A stretch of DNA of 64,000 nt from Vagococcus entomophilus. GTDB taxonomy: Bacteria; Bacillota; Bacilli; Lactobacillales; Vagococcaceae. Numbering within the stretch: position 1 is the first letter of the stretch; every line of letters starts with the position of its first letter. This document shows, piece by piece, positions 55,230-64,000 of this stretch. The notes below the pieces were generated by a model. It made no database searches. It worked only from the letters and a program-made list of their open reading frames with translations, and was not told the DNA's origin. The translations under genes and the position numbers were made by a program. The DNA is taken from positions 372,001 through 436,000 of the forward strand of contig NZ_NGJZ01000002.1 of the NCBI RefSeq assembly GCF_003987595.1. Direction: 5' to 3'.

Positions 55230-56603
55230 TTGAATACGCGATACGCGGTGATTTTAGCAGCAGGACAAGGTTCAAGAATGAAGTCCTCATTATATAAGGT
55301 GTTACATCCTGTAGCAGGAAAAGCGATGGTAGAACATGTCTTAGAACAAGTAGAAGCATTAGCACCCACTCAGATTGTGACAGTAGTAGGATGCGGAGCG
55401 GAGCTAGTCAAAGAGCAATTAGGCAACCGTAGTGAATATGCCTTGCAAGAAGAACAGCTTGGTACAGGACATGCGGTAATGGTGACAAAAGAGTTGCTGG
55501 CAAATAAAAAAGGAACCACACTGGTACTTTGTGGAGACACGCCACTTTTAACGAGTGAAACGCTAGAACAACTGATTGCACATCATGAACAAACAAAGGC
55601 TAAAGCAACTGTTTTGACTGCAAAAACTGATACTCCAACAGGTTATGGTAGAATTATTCGGGATAAAGAGCATTATGTTGAAAAAATTGTGGAACAAAAA
55701 GATGCTACTGACGCTGAACAAAAAATCACAGAAATTAACACTGGAACCTATTGTTTTGACAACGAATTTTTATATAAAGCGTTAGAGCAAGTTGGTAATA
55801 AAAATGCTCAAGGAGAATATTATTTAACCGATGTGATTGGAATTTTGAAATACGCTGGCGAAAATGTGAGTGCTTATGTGATGCCTGTATTTGAAGATTC
55901 TTTGGGGGTAAATGATCGAGTAGCACTTTCAAAAGCTAATCAGCAAATGCGCATGCGAATTAATCACGAACATATGGTGAATGGTGTCACCTTTGTTGAC
56001 CCTAATACCACCTATATTGATGCAGATGTAGTGATTGGTAATGACACATGTTTGGAAGCAGGAGTTGTTTTAAAAGGAAAAACAGTGATTGGATCTAACT
56101 GTTTCATTGGGGCACACTCTGAAATTAAAGATAGTGTGATTGAAGATGAGGTTGTAGTAACGTCTTCTAATATTGAACAATCAATTGTTCGTAAGGGGAG
56201 CGACGTAGGACCCTATGCACATTTGCGACCGCAAGCAGATATTGGGCCAAATGTACATATCGGAAATTTTGTCGAAGTGAAAAATGCCCAAATCAATCAA
56301 GGGACTAAAGTGGGACACCTGACATACATAGGGGATGCTACTTTAGGCGAAAATATCAACGTGGGCTGTGGAGTGATCTTTGTGAACTACGACGGAGTCA
56401 ACAAGCATCGTACAACTGTTGGATCAAATAGCTTTATTGGCTCTAACTCCAACCTGATTGCACCGCTAACAGTTGGCGAGAAGAGTTTTATTGCAGCCGG
56501 ATCGACCATTACAAAAGATGTTCCAGTAGAAGCATTGGCTATCGCTAGACAAAAACAAGAGAATAAAGAAGGATACGCAAAAAAACTCCCTCCTTTGCAA
56601 TAA
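55230..56603 (+). CDS. glmU: Bifunctional GlmU (GlcN-1-P acetyltransferase / GlcNAc-1-P uridyltransferase)
   Basis: Makes UDP-GlcNAc for peptidoglycan and teichoic acids. The N-terminal uridyltransferase domain (about 1-230) has [23 protein letters not shown] (about 8-30) and LCGDTPLL (about 99). The C-terminal left-handed beta-helix acetyltransferase domain (about 250-450) has hexapeptide repeats and ends in [17 protein letters not shown]. The start is TTG after AAGGAG. Length of 457 residues is normal. Confidence 0.96.
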   Translation: MNTRYAVILAAGQGSRMKSSLYKVLHPVAGKAMVEHVLEQVEALAPTQIVTVVGCGAELVKEQLGNRSEYALQEEQLGTGHAVMVTKELLANKKGTTLVLCGDTPLLTSETLEQLIAHHEQTKAKATVLTAKTDTPTGYGRIIRDKEHYVEKIVEQKDATDAEQKITEINTGTYCFDNEFLYKALEQVGNKNAQGEYYLTDVIGILKYAGENVSAYVMPVFEDSLGVNDRVALSKANQQMRMRINHEHMVNGVTFVDPNTTYIDADVVIGNDTCLEAGVVLKGKTVIGSNCFIGAHSEIKDSVIEDEVVVTSSNIEQSIVRKGSDVGPYAHLRPQADIGPNVHIGNFVEVKNAQINQGTKVGHLTYIGDATLGENINVGCGVIFVNYDGVNKHRTTVGSNSFIGSNSNLIAPLTVGEKSFIAAGSTITKDVPVEALAIARQKQENKEGYAKKLPPLQ

Positions 56604-56619
56604 AAATTCGGATAAAAGC

Positions 56620-56648
56620 TTGATTTATACTAGAAAAATGACTACTAT
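56620..56648 (+). promoter_or_regulatory. Promoter of prs
   Basis: TTGATT, 17-base spacer, TACTAT, about 50 bases before the prs start. Confidence 0.65.
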
Positions 56649-56696
56649 TTAATAGAAAAGCGAAAACAATTGGGAAAATAGAAAGCGGAGGTCCTC

Positions 56697-57677
56697 ATGT
56701 CGAAACATTATTTTGATCCTAGATTAAAAATCTTTGCCTTAAACTCTAACAAACCACTAGCAGAAAAAATTGCAAAAGCGGTTGGTGTGAAATTAGGGAA
56801 GTCATCTGTCAGCCAATTTAGTGATGGAGAAATTCAAATTAATATCGAAGAAAGTATTCGTGGTTCACATGTTTATTTGATCCAGTCTACAAGTTCACCT
56901 GTTAATGATAATCTGATGGAATTATTAATTATGATTGATGCGTTAAAACGTGCCAGTGCGAAAACAATTAATGTAGTCATGCCTTATTATGGATATGCTC
57001 GTCAAGATCGAAAAGCACGTTCACGTGAGCCAATCACAGCCAAATTAGTTGCCAATATGCTTGAGACAGCAGGAGTAACTAGAATGTTGACATTAGATTT
57101 ACATGCTGTTCAAATTCAAGGATTTTTCGACATTCCAGTGGATCATTTGATGGCAGCTCCTCTTCTTGCAGATTACTTTATTGATCATGGTTATGTAGGA
57201 GACGATGTAGTGGTAGTTTCACCTGACCATGGTGGTGTTACTCGTGCTAGAAAACTTGCTGAAAGTTTGAAAGCGCCTATTGCGATTATTGACAAGCGTC
57301 GTCCAAAAGCAAATGTTGCTGAGGTAATGAACATTATTGGGGAAGTTAAAGGCAAAAAATGTATTCTTATTGATGATATGATTGACACGGCGGGGACTAT
57401 TACGCTAGCAGCAAATGCTTTAAAAGAAGCAGGTGCGATTGAAGTGTATGCAAGCTGTACCCATCCGGTACTCTCTGGGCCAGCACTTCAACGTATCGAA
57501 GATTCTGCTATTGAAAAATTGGTTGTAACGGATTCAATCAATCTTTCTCAAGAACGTAAAATTGCGAAAATTGATGAAGTAAGTGTGGCAGGTTTAATTG
57601 GAGATGCTATCAAGCGAATCCATGAAAATAAACCAGTCAGCCCATTATTTGAATCAAAAAAACGTCGCACTAAATAA
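56697..57677 (+). CDS. prs: Ribose-phosphate pyrophosphokinase
   Basis: Makes PRPP from ribose 5-phosphate and ATP for nucleotide, His and Trp synthesis. The flexible loop [22 protein letters not shown] (about 99-120), [17 protein letters not shown] (about 171-187) and the PRPP loop [14 protein letters not shown] (about 222-235) are intact. 326 residues, class I. It follows glmU with its own promoter and makes the effector of PurR encoded two genes upstream. Confidence 0.97.
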   Translation: MSKHYFDPRLKIFALNSNKPLAEKIAKAVGVKLGKSSVSQFSDGEIQINIEESIRGSHVYLIQSTSSPVNDNLMELLIMIDALKRASAKTINVVMPYYGYARQDRKARSREPITAKLVANMLETAGVTRMLTLDLHAVQIQGFFDIPVDHLMAAPLLADYFIDHGYVGDDVVVVSPDHGGVTRARKLAESLKAPIAIIDKRRPKANVAEVMNIIGEVKGKKCILIDDMIDTAGTITLAANALKEAGAIEVYASCTHPVLSGPALQRIEDSAIEKLVVTDSINLSQERKIAKIDEVSVAGLIGDAIKRIHENKPVSPLFESKKRRTK

Positions 57678-57680
57678 AAA

Positions 57681-57716
57681 AAAGTTAGAACTTGTAAAAC
57701 AAGTTCTAACTTTTTC
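57681..57716. terminator. Terminator of prs, possibly bidirectional
   Basis: 14-bp perfect stem AAAGTTAGAACTTG / CAAGTTCTAACTTT, 5-base loop, T-rich on one side and A-rich on the other, between the convergent prs and mscL. Confidence 0.9.
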
Positions 57717-57743
57717 TTTTTTTTATGTACATAAAAGAAAGGA

Positions 57744-58163
57744 CTATTTTGTTTGGTTGTGTTGCTCTTGTTTTGCTAATAAGTCGCGAATTTCTTTTAA
57801 GTAATCTTCTGCTACAGGTGCTTTTTCAGCTGCTACTTCTTCTTTTGGTTTTTCAACAACTGTACGAGCCTTGTTAAAGGCTTTAACTATTAAAAAGACC
57901 ACAAATGCTGTAATTAAAAAAGTAATAATTGCAGAAATAACTAGTCCAAAATCAAATTTGACACCGTTAAATGTCGCGTTTAAGCCATCCATTTTTCCAT
58001 CTTTACTACCTGTTATAAGTTTGATCACAAGTGTAACAATCGGTGTAATTAGTCCGTTTACAATTGACGTTACAATAGCAGTAAACGCACCCCCAATAAC
58101 AACCCCAACAGCAAGATCTAACACGTTTCCACGCATAATAAACTCTTTAAATTCTTTAATCAT
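57744..58163 (-). CDS. mscL: Large-conductance mechanosensitive channel MscL
   Basis: Pentameric membrane channel that releases solutes on hypo-osmotic shock. 139 residues with two helices: RGNVLDLAVGVVIGGAFTAIV (about 11-31) and FGLVISAIITFLITAFVVFLIVKAFN (about 72-97). The gate region GNVLDLAVGV is conserved, and a C-terminal helix APVAEDYLKEIRDLLAKQ is present. RBS AAGGGGGA. Monocistronic, convergent with prs. Confidence 0.95.
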   Translation of the reverse strand: MIKEFKEFIMRGNVLDLAVGVVIGGAFTAIVTSIVNGLITPIVTLVIKLITGSKDGKMDGLNATFNGVKFDFGLVISAIITFLITAFVVFLIVKAFNKARTVVEKPKEEVAAEKAPVAEDYLKEIRDLLAKQEQHNQTK

Positions 58164-58368
58164 GTTTCATCCCCCTTTCATATAGACTAGTATACCTAAA
58201 ATGATAAAAAAACTAAACTATTTTTGTTTCATTAAAAGAAAAAAGGTAAAAAAGGAGCATTTTGTCCATAAATCGAGAAAGATATCCGATAAATGATTTC
58301 TAATAAACTAAAAAAATGATAAAATGGAGTTAAACGATTTTATTAAAGTTTCACAAAACTCGAAGAAA

Positions 58369-58395
58369 TCGAATTGTTATCTGATAACGATTCGA
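58369..58395 (+). promoter_or_regulatory. 27-base near-perfect palindrome before the M16 operon
   Basis: TCGAATTGTTATC, centre T, GATAACGATTCGA: 13-bp arms with one mismatch. It lies 38 bases before the first start codon, probably in the 5' untranslated region after a TAAAAT (-10 candidate) at about 58319. No T run follows, so an operator or regulatory hairpin is more likely than a terminator. Confidence 0.65.
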
Positions 58396-58433
58396 TTATG
58401 ATAGACAGTGAAAGAAAAATAAGGAGCTTGTTC

Positions 58434-59699
58434 ATGAATACTGAAATAAAAAAGGGTGTGTACTTGGAAGTTATTCCAACAAAAAAATATAAGACAACTC
58501 GTGTCATGATTCGCTTCAGTACACCAATCGAATCAAAAAAAATTACACAGCGAACACTGCTTTCTAGTTTGATGGAAACAAATAGTAAACATTATCCGAC
58601 ACAGCAAGAAATTAGTGAAAAGTTGGCAGATTTATATGGAGCTAATTTTGGTATTCAAGTAAACAAACAGGGAAACTTTCATCTTTTTTCAATTGTATTA
58701 AATGTTGTCACTGAAAAATATTTGTCTACGACGCAGCCGGTTTTAAAGGAAGCAATCGATTTCTTGGAAGAAATTCTTTATTGCCCTAATATTACAGCTG
58801 GTCGTTTTGATCAGGAAACTTTTGAACGAGAAAAAAACAATTTAAAAGAATATATTGATTCAATTTATGATGACAAACAACTATACGCTGCATATGCCCT
58901 CGAAAAGCTCTACTTTACTGATGCAGGACAACAAATTCCAAGCTTTGGTCGCAAAGAGGATTTAGAGGAAATAACAGCTGAGAGTCTCGTTCAAGTCTAT
59001 CAAACAATGCTGAGCGAAGATGAAATTCACATTTCAGTGATTGGCGACGTCAATGGAGCGGATATTGCCGACTATTTCAAAAAATGGCCATTGACGGATC
59101 GAAATATCAGTAAAGATACACCGCTATTTTATAAGCAGAAATCGGAAAACATTACTCAAGAAAAAGTCGAAGTCCAACCGGTCGTACAGTCAAAATTAAA
59201 TATTGCTTATCATACAGGCATTTACTTAGTTGATTCTGAGTACTTTGCGTTGCAAGTATTTAATGGACTATTTGGTGGTTTTCCTCATTCGAGACTGTTT
59301 ATAAATGTCCGAGAGCGCGAAAGTTTGGCTTATTATGCCTCAAGCTCGTTGGATACCATGCGTGGCATCATGACTGTCCAAACGGGGATTGATGGGGAAA
59401 ATCGTAAAAAAGTTATGAGTCTCATTGCGCGGCAATTAGAAAGTTTGCAAAAAGGAAATATTACGGCAGAAGAGTTAGAGCAAACCAAGGTGATGTTAAA
59501 GAACCGTTATTTACTTTCGTTAGATTCTCCTGTTGCGCAGATAGAAAAAAAGTATCTTCAATCTAAATTATCACAAGCAAATCTTTCTGCTGAAGAATGG
59601 ATGGAGCACTTGAATCATGTATCTGCTATAGATGTGAAAAATGTAGCACAAAAAATTTCAATGAAGGCTATTTATTTTATGGAAGGAGAGTCGGTATAA
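58434..59699 (+). CDS. ymfF: M16-family peptidase-like protein YmfF (zinc site absent)
   Basis: 421 residues, two M16 half-domains. The HxxEH zinc motif is missing, so it is probably the non-catalytic partner of the next gene. In M16B pairs the two subunits close over the peptide. The C-terminal half has LFGGFPHSRLFINVRERESLAYYASS (about 278-303), the conserved substrate-side motif. ATG at 58434 follows AAGGAG; the longer frame has no ribosome site. The function in peptide processing, sometimes linked to secreted pheromones or lantibiotics, is inferred. Confidence 0.88.
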   Translation: MNTEIKKGVYLEVIPTKKYKTTRVMIRFSTPIESKKITQRTLLSSLMETNSKHYPTQQEISEKLADLYGANFGIQVNKQGNFHLFSIVLNVVTEKYLSTTQPVLKEAIDFLEEILYCPNITAGRFDQETFEREKNNLKEYIDSIYDDKQLYAAYALEKLYFTDAGQQIPSFGRKEDLEEITAESLVQVYQTMLSEDEIHISVIGDVNGADIADYFKKWPLTDRNISKDTPLFYKQKSENITQEKVEVQPVVQSKLNIAYHTGIYLVDSEYFALQVFNGLFGGFPHSRLFINVRERESLAYYASSSLDTMRGIMTVQTGIDGENRKKVMSLIARQLESLQKGNITAEELEQTKVMLKNRYLLSLDSPVAQIEKKYLQSKLSQANLSAEEWMEHLNHVSAIDVKNVAQKISMKAIYFMEGESV

Positions 59700-59701
59700 A
59701 A

Positions 59702-61030
59702 ATGGAGAAAAAAGTTTATCCTAAGCTAAATGAAACATTATATACTGAAGTCTTACCTAATGGGCTGACGGTGACCTTACTTCCTAAAAAGGACTATCAC
59801 AAAACGTATGGTCTTTTTACAACGAATTATGGGTCTATTGACAATCAGTTTATCCCAATTAATCAGAAGGGATTTGTTGAAGTACCCGATGGTATTGCCC
59901 ATTTTCTAGAACATAAATTATTTGAAAAAGAAGATGGAGATGTGTTTCAAAAATTTGGAAAACAAGGTGCTGCAGCAAATGCATTTACCAGCTTTACTCG
60001 AACAAGTTATTTATTTTCTACGACTGAATCAGTAGCGCAAAATTTGGAGACATTACTTGATTTTGTGCAAGCCCCTTATTTTACAGCTGAAACGGTAGAA
60101 AAAGAAAAAGGAATCATTGCACAAGAAATTCAAATGTATCAAGATGATCCTAATTGGCGTTTATTTTTTGGGATTATTAACAATCTATATCCCAAACATC
60201 CTCTACATATTGATATTGCGGGTACTGTGGCAAGCATCAATCAAATAACAGCAGAGGATTTGTATCTGTGCTATCAAACATTTTATCACCCAAGCAATAT
60301 GAATCTTTTTGTTATTGGAAACTTAGAACCGGAAAGTATGATGGCTTTGATTCGAGCGAATCAAGCTGCAAAAGTCTTTCCTGAAACACAAAACATAGAG
60401 CGGAAGTTCCCCGAAGAAAAAATTACTGATATTGTTCGTGAGTCGAGTGTTTATATGCCTGTTTCTAGGCCAAAGTCATTAGTGGGAATTAAAGGGACTG
60501 CGCCCTATCCTAAAACAGATAAAGAGCGATTGCGTCTTAAATTTAGTTTGCAATTATTTTTTCAGCTATTACTTGGAACAACCTCTAAAAACTATCTGAG
60601 ATTATATGATAGTGGGTTGGTTGATGATAGTTTTGAGTATGAGTTCTCAATGGATCGCTCCTTTTATTTTGCTGATTTTGGTGGAGATACAGGTGAACCT
60701 GAACGGCTAGCAGACGAGCTAGAAAAACTACTACTTGGTTATGAGTCAAGTGAAGAATTAACTGAAAAAAACTTAGCTTTGCTCAAGAAAAAAATGCTGG
60801 GAAAATTTTTTCAATCACTGAACTCCTTGGAATATATAGCCAATCAATTTAGTCAAGTGCAGATGGGCGAGCTGACTTTATTAGATTTCCCACAAATTAT
60901 TGAAGAAATTCAATTGACAGATGTTTTGGCAAGCGCCAAACAGTTTGTCAAACCAGAAGCGATGAGTCGATTTTATATGTATCCACAAGATACTGAAAGT
61001 TTTGATGAAGTAAAGAAGGTGTCAACATGA
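59702..61030 (+). CDS. ymfH: M16-family zinc peptidase YmfH
   Basis: 442-residue catalytic subunit. The inverted zinc motif HFLEH is in GIAHFLEHKLFEKEDG (about residues 64-79), with the downstream Glu in EKEKGIIAQEIQMYQDDPNW (about 136-155). C-terminal RSFYFADFGGDTGEPERLADELE is in the second half-domain. I chose the ATG at 59702 (MEKKVYPKLNETLYTEVLPNG), because the long frame overlaps ymfF. Coupled to the RodZ-like gene by an ATGA overlap. Confidence 0.92.
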   Translation: MEKKVYPKLNETLYTEVLPNGLTVTLLPKKDYHKTYGLFTTNYGSIDNQFIPINQKGFVEVPDGIAHFLEHKLFEKEDGDVFQKFGKQGAAANAFTSFTRTSYLFSTTESVAQNLETLLDFVQAPYFTAETVEKEKGIIAQEIQMYQDDPNWRLFFGIINNLYPKHPLHIDIAGTVASINQITAEDLYLCYQTFYHPSNMNLFVIGNLEPESMMALIRANQAAKVFPETQNIERKFPEEKITDIVRESSVYMPVSRPKSLVGIKGTAPYPKTDKERLRLKFSLQLFFQLLLGTTSKNYLRLYDSGLVDDSFEYEFSMDRSFYFADFGGDTGEPERLADELEKLLLGYESSEELTEKNLALLKKKMLGKFFQSLNSLEYIANQFSQVQMGELTLLDFPQIIEEIQLTDVLASAKQFVKPEAMSRFYMYPQDTESFDEVKKVST

Positions 61031-61878
61031 CAGATATTGGAAAAGAGCTAAAAGAGGCTCGCTTAAAAAAAGGGTTTACCATTGATGACTTACAACAGAA
61101 AACAAAAATTCAAAAAAAATATTTAGAAGCATTGGAACTCGATGAGTACGAGGCAATGCCTAGTACCTACTATGTTCGGACTTTTTTGCGACAATATGCA
61201 GACGCGGTTGGGTTAGACGGGAATCTTGTGGTCAAAAAATTTGATGGTCAAAAAGTTCAAATTGAACAGCCAAAGATTGAGAAGATAACAGAATCAAGAA
61301 AAAATTTGCATAAAGAAGAAAAAAATGTATTACAAGTATTATCCGATCGCTTACCAATGATTGTCTTAAGCCTGATTGCCGTTGCTATTATAGCAACAGT
61401 AGGGTATGCAACTTGGAAACAGCATAAAGATAGCTCGATGATTCAAACCTCATCAAGTGTTGAGGTGGATCGTGAGTCGACACAAGCAACTACGAGTAAA
61501 ACAAAAGAATCGAGTGCAACTCAAACAACGACCTCAACGACACAAGAGGTAAAGCCAGAGCTTGCGATTACCTCAGATGACGGAAAAAATCTAGTGATGT
61601 CAGCAAAAAATATAACAAGTCCGGCAAAATTAACTTTTACCGGAACAAATGGTTCGTGTTGGGTAGGAATTACGGTTGGGGGCGCAAATGTGTATAACTA
61701 CACGGTTAAACAAGGTGAAACAACAGAGTATGCTTTACCAGAAGGAACTGCGGAAGTTAAGATTGTGTTTGGAGCAGCCGTAAATCTGTCTGCTAAGTTA
61801 AATGACCAAAATTTAGATATCATTGGTCAAACGAAAGCATATCAAAAAAATATAGATTTAACAGTCACTTACAAATAG
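61027..61878 (+). CDS. rodZ: RodZ-like protein YmfM (HTH, membrane helix, extracellular domain)
   Basis: 283 residues. An N-terminal helix-turn-helix (about 1-70; IGKELKEARLKKGFTIDDLQQKTKIQKKYLEALE) that in RodZ binds MreB, one membrane helix (about 112-133), a Ser/Thr-rich linker (about 140-180) and a C-terminal beta domain of the DUF4115 type (about 185-283). Rod-shape or septal/peripheral wall synthesis is the known role; cocci keep it. It sits between ymfH and pgsA, the standard order. Confidence 0.9.
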   Translation: MTDIGKELKEARLKKGFTIDDLQQKTKIQKKYLEALELDEYEAMPSTYYVRTFLRQYADAVGLDGNLVVKKFDGQKVQIEQPKIEKITESRKNLHKEEKNVLQVLSDRLPMIVLSLIAVAIIATVGYATWKQHKDSSMIQTSSSVEVDRESTQATTSKTKESSATQTTTSTTQEVKPELAITSDDGKNLVMSAKNITSPAKLTFTGTNGSCWVGITVGGANVYNYTVKQGETTEYALPEGTAEVKIVFGAAVNLSAKLNDQNLDIIGQTKAYQKNIDLTVTYK

Positions 61879-61897
61879 AAAAAGGTTGTGAAAGATA

Positions 61898-62476
61898 GTG
61901 AACTTACCGAATAAATTAACTGTATTAAGAATTCTCATGATTCCCATTTTTATTATTTTTATGGCAGTACCTCTTCACTTTGGCCAATTGCACTTAGCAG
62001 GTGTGAATTTACCTGTGACGCAGTTGGTTGCAACCATTATTTTTGCTCTGGCAAGCATTACTGACTGGTTAGACGGTAAAATTGCCCGTTCGCGTGGTCT
62101 AGTAACAAATTTTGGCAAGTTTGCAGATCCATTGGCTGACAAGATGCTGGTGATGACTGCTTTTATTATGTTAGTAGCGCAAGGAAAAGCTCCGGCTTGG
62201 GTCGTAGCGATTATTGTGTGCCGTGAGCTTGCAGTGACAGGTTTACGCTTGTTATTAGTGGAACATGGAGAAGTAATGGCAGCAGCATGGCCAGGTAAGG
62301 TTAAAACTGCTACTCAAATGTTTGCGATTATTTTTTTACTACTGAATAATTTTCCATTTGCTGCAATTAGCATTCCAGTAGATCAAATTTTACTTTATGT
62401 GTGCTTACTCTTTACCATTTACTCAGGGGTTGATTACTTCACAAAAAATGCAGCTGTTTTTAAAGGCTCAATGTAA
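61898..62476 (+). CDS. pgsA: CDP-diacylglycerol--glycerol-3-phosphate 3-phosphatidyltransferase
   Basis: Makes phosphatidylglycerol phosphate for membrane lipids, at the membrane. 192 residues with about five helices. The CDP-alcohol phosphotransferase motif D-G-x2-A-R-x8-G-x3-D-x3-D is at about residues 50-72 (DWLDGKIARSRGLVTNFGKF then ADPLADK). Start is GTG after AAAGGTTG. This gene position is common in Firmicutes, and PgsA is a known site of daptomycin-resistance changes. Confidence 0.95.
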   Translation: MNLPNKLTVLRILMIPIFIIFMAVPLHFGQLHLAGVNLPVTQLVATIIFALASITDWLDGKIARSRGLVTNFGKFADPLADKMLVMTAFIMLVAQGKAPAWVVAIIVCRELAVTGLRLLLVEHGEVMAAAWPGKVKTATQMFAIIFLLLNNFPFAAISIPVDQILLYVCLLFTIYSGVDYFTKNAAVFKGSM

Positions 62477-62510
62477 AGTAAGACAGATAGAAAGAATAGT
62501 AGTAAAATAG

Positions 62511-62550
62511 AGGTTGGGACGGAGCAGAAGCTCTTTCACCCAACCTTTTC
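62511..62550 (+). terminator. Terminator with GGTTGGGAC motif
   Basis: AGGTTGGG / CCCAACCT stem with nested GAGC / GCTC and a T-rich tail. The AGGTTGGGAC opening recurs beside terminators in many Lactobacillales genomes, as far as I recall. Confidence 0.82.
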
Positions 62551-62632
62551 CTTTTGAAGAAAGATTATAATAAAATAAAATGATATGGAATAAAATGCGT
62601 ATATTGTTTTTAGAAATTGAGGGATGATGAAG

Positions 62633-63886
62633 ATGAAAGCAGAAATTATTGCTGTTGGGACAGAGATTTTATTAGGGCAGATTGTAAATACAAATGCGAC
62701 TTATTTGTCACAAGAGTTAGCAAATTTGGGAGTGGATGTTTATTATCATAGTGTTGTCGGGGATAATGCTCAACGTTTAGATGAAGTACTTACAGAAGCT
62801 GAAAAAAGAAGTGAAATCATCTTTCTATGTGGAGGATTAGGTCCAACCGAAGATGATTTGACCAAGCAAGTTACCGCAAAACATCTAGGAGAAGAACTAG
62901 TGATGGATGAATTGGCGCTAACAGAAATTATTCAACACATAGAGCGATTAGGAAGAAAAGTAACAGAAAATAACAAAAGACAAGCCTTGACTATCCAGAA
63001 CGGTAAGATATTAGCAAATCATAATGGGCTTGCGATTGGTACGTATTATCAGGGCCCGAATCATCACTATATCTTGTTACCAGGACCGCCAAGCGAGATG
63101 AAAGTCATGTTTCAAACAGAAGTTATCCCAATACTACAACAAAACTTACCCAAACAAGAGCAACTTTTTTCTAGAGTTTTACGCTTTTTCGGCATAGGAG
63201 AATCACAGCTTGTAACAGAACTGGCAGATTTGATTGATCATCAAACGAACCCAACCATTGCACCTTATGCTAAAATGAATGAGGTCACTTTGAGACTCAC
63301 TGCTAAAATAGACCGGAATGAACAAGCCCAAAAAATGCTAGACGATTTAGAGGCGCGTGTGCAACAACGCGTAGGAGCTTATTTTTACGGTTACGGAGAT
63401 GACAACTCACTAGTCGATGAAACAGTCAAATTACTAAAAGCACACAAAAAAACCGTAACTAGTGCTGAAAGTTTGACGGCAGGGATGTTTCAGTCTACTC
63501 TTGGAAATGTTTCTGGGGTTTCAGAGGTATTTGCGGGAGGTTTTGTAACGTATTCAAAAGAAGCAAAAGTCAAATTACTCAATCTTAGCGAAGAAGAATT
63601 GAGAAAACATGGGGTAGTGAGTGAGTATTGTGCCAAACAGATGGCGGAGCAAGCTCGTAGCATATTAGATACAGACTATGCTGTCTCTTTCACAGGAGTT
63701 GCCGGTCCCAATATGCTGGAAGACCAAGAAGCTGGTACAGTTTGGATTGGTGTGGCAGCTAGAGGTGAAGAACCAAGTGCAAGTTGTTTCAAGTTTAGTA
63801 GAAATAGACAGGCAGTTAGAAATGCTGCTATTATGAATGGACTATCATTATTGAGAAAAAAAGTTCAAGCAGACACAAAACGATGA
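62633..63886 (+). CDS. cinA: CinA family nicotinamide-nucleotide amidohydrolase / competence-damage protein
   Basis: 417 residues with an N-terminal MoaB/MogA-like COG1058 domain (about 1-170; AEIIAVGTEILLGQIVNTNA, GGLGPTEDDLTK) and a C-terminal PncC-like domain (about 255-412; TSAESLTAGMFQSTLGNVSG, FAGGFVTYSKEAKVKL). The family degrades ADP-ribose-type and pyridine nucleotides and is co-expressed with recA in competent streptococci. I start at the third in-frame ATG, nine bases after GAGGG, where MKAEIIAVGTE begins. Confidence 0.93.
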   Translation: MKAEIIAVGTEILLGQIVNTNATYLSQELANLGVDVYYHSVVGDNAQRLDEVLTEAEKRSEIIFLCGGLGPTEDDLTKQVTAKHLGEELVMDELALTEIIQHIERLGRKVTENNKRQALTIQNGKILANHNGLAIGTYYQGPNHHYILLPGPPSEMKVMFQTEVIPILQQNLPKQEQLFSRVLRFFGIGESQLVTELADLIDHQTNPTIAPYAKMNEVTLRLTAKIDRNEQAQKMLDDLEARVQQRVGAYFYGYGDDNSLVDETVKLLKAHKKTVTSAESLTAGMFQSTLGNVSGVSEVFAGGFVTYSKEAKVKLLNLSEEELRKHGVVSEYCAKQMAEQARSILDTDYAVSFTGVAGPNMLEDQEAGTVWIGVAARGEEPSASCFKFSRNRQAVRNAAIMNGLSLLRKKVQADTKR

Positions 63887-63889
63887 AAG

Positions 63890-63940
63890 CGAATGTTTGT
63901 TCCCTTTTTTCTTGCAATTTATAAAAAAAACAAGTATGAT
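63890..63940 (+). promoter_or_regulatory. recA: recA promoter with LexA-like box
   Basis: CGAATGTTTGTTCC (63890-63903) matches the Gram-positive SOS box CGAACNNNNGTTCG except at two of ten fixed positions. It is followed by TTGCAA (63912-63917), 17 bases, TATGAT (63935-63940). SOS induction of recA is expected. Confidence 0.7.
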
Positions 63941-63983
63941 AGAGTCAATAAGTTAGATTCGCAAATACAAGGAGGCTTATTCT

Positions 63984-64000
63984 GTGGCAGATGATCGTAA
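63984..64000 (+). CDS. recA: Recombinase A, 5' end only (runs off the window)
   Basis: GTG start seven bases after AAGGAGG, reading VADDRK before the window ends. RecA proteins of this group begin MADDRKAAL, and cinA-recA is the usual order. Only 17 bases are visible. Confidence 0.85.

Overview
The window is 64 kb of a low-GC Gram-positive chromosome. The best fit is an Enterococcus-like member of the Lactobacillales. Reasons: a gls24/amaP alkaline-shock cluster, several ECF vitamin S-components without their own ATPases, T-box control of methionine uptake, an ispE - TetR - adcCB - purR - glmU - prs order like that near the enterococcal origin, a PurBox before purR, and frequent GTG/TTG starts. 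The genus is inferred from gene content only. No tRNA, rRNA, CRISPR array or prophage was seen.

Layout. 0-4.2 kb: an ABC exporter operon, a tandem array of four ~155-bp repeats, and an aldo/keto reductase. 4.3-8.7 kb: metG, tatD, rnmV and ksgA. 8.8-10.2 kb: two ECF S-components, niaX-like and folT, the latter behind a tetrahydrofolate riboswitch. 10.3-16 kb: a heterodimeric ABC exporter, a CmpB-like membrane protein and a secreted 3D-domain wall protein. 16-25.2 kb: housekeeping genes (acetyltransferases, HAD phosphatase, ung, pta, tsaE, exoA, murB) and the amaP-DUF2273-gls24 stress operon. 25.3-27.9 kb (minus strand): a CoA cluster, coaB-coaC-panT, plus a second S-component. 28-32.5 kb: an XRE-cupin regulator with potABCD.

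The main find is at 33.3-36.1 kb. After about 0.7 kb of very AT-rich DNA there is a promoter and an unlisted 44-residue peptide gene whose C-terminus carries KGDGW. Next comes a perfect 14-bp hairpin, then a radical SAM/SPASM maturase with an N-terminal recognition domain, then an MFS transporter overlapping it. This is the strABC (streptide, Lys-Trp crosslink) layout. The peptide is longer than the known streptide precursor, has a single motif copy and a different tail, and no Rgg/SHP quorum-sensing pair is visible beside it.

36.4-49.8 kb: a polytopic membrane protein, a MarR regulator with its own palindromic operators, two T-boxes in series before metQ-metN-metI-metQ-M20 peptidase, a group of envelope-related or unknown genes, and ispE. 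49.8-54.1 kb: an IS3-family transposase remnant, a divergent TetR/hydrolase pair, and a split adcC/adcB zinc transporter with no binding protein. 54.2-64 kb: purR, glmU, prs, mscL, the M16 pair ymfF/ymfH, a RodZ-like protein, pgsA, cinA and the first codons of recA behind a LexA-like box.
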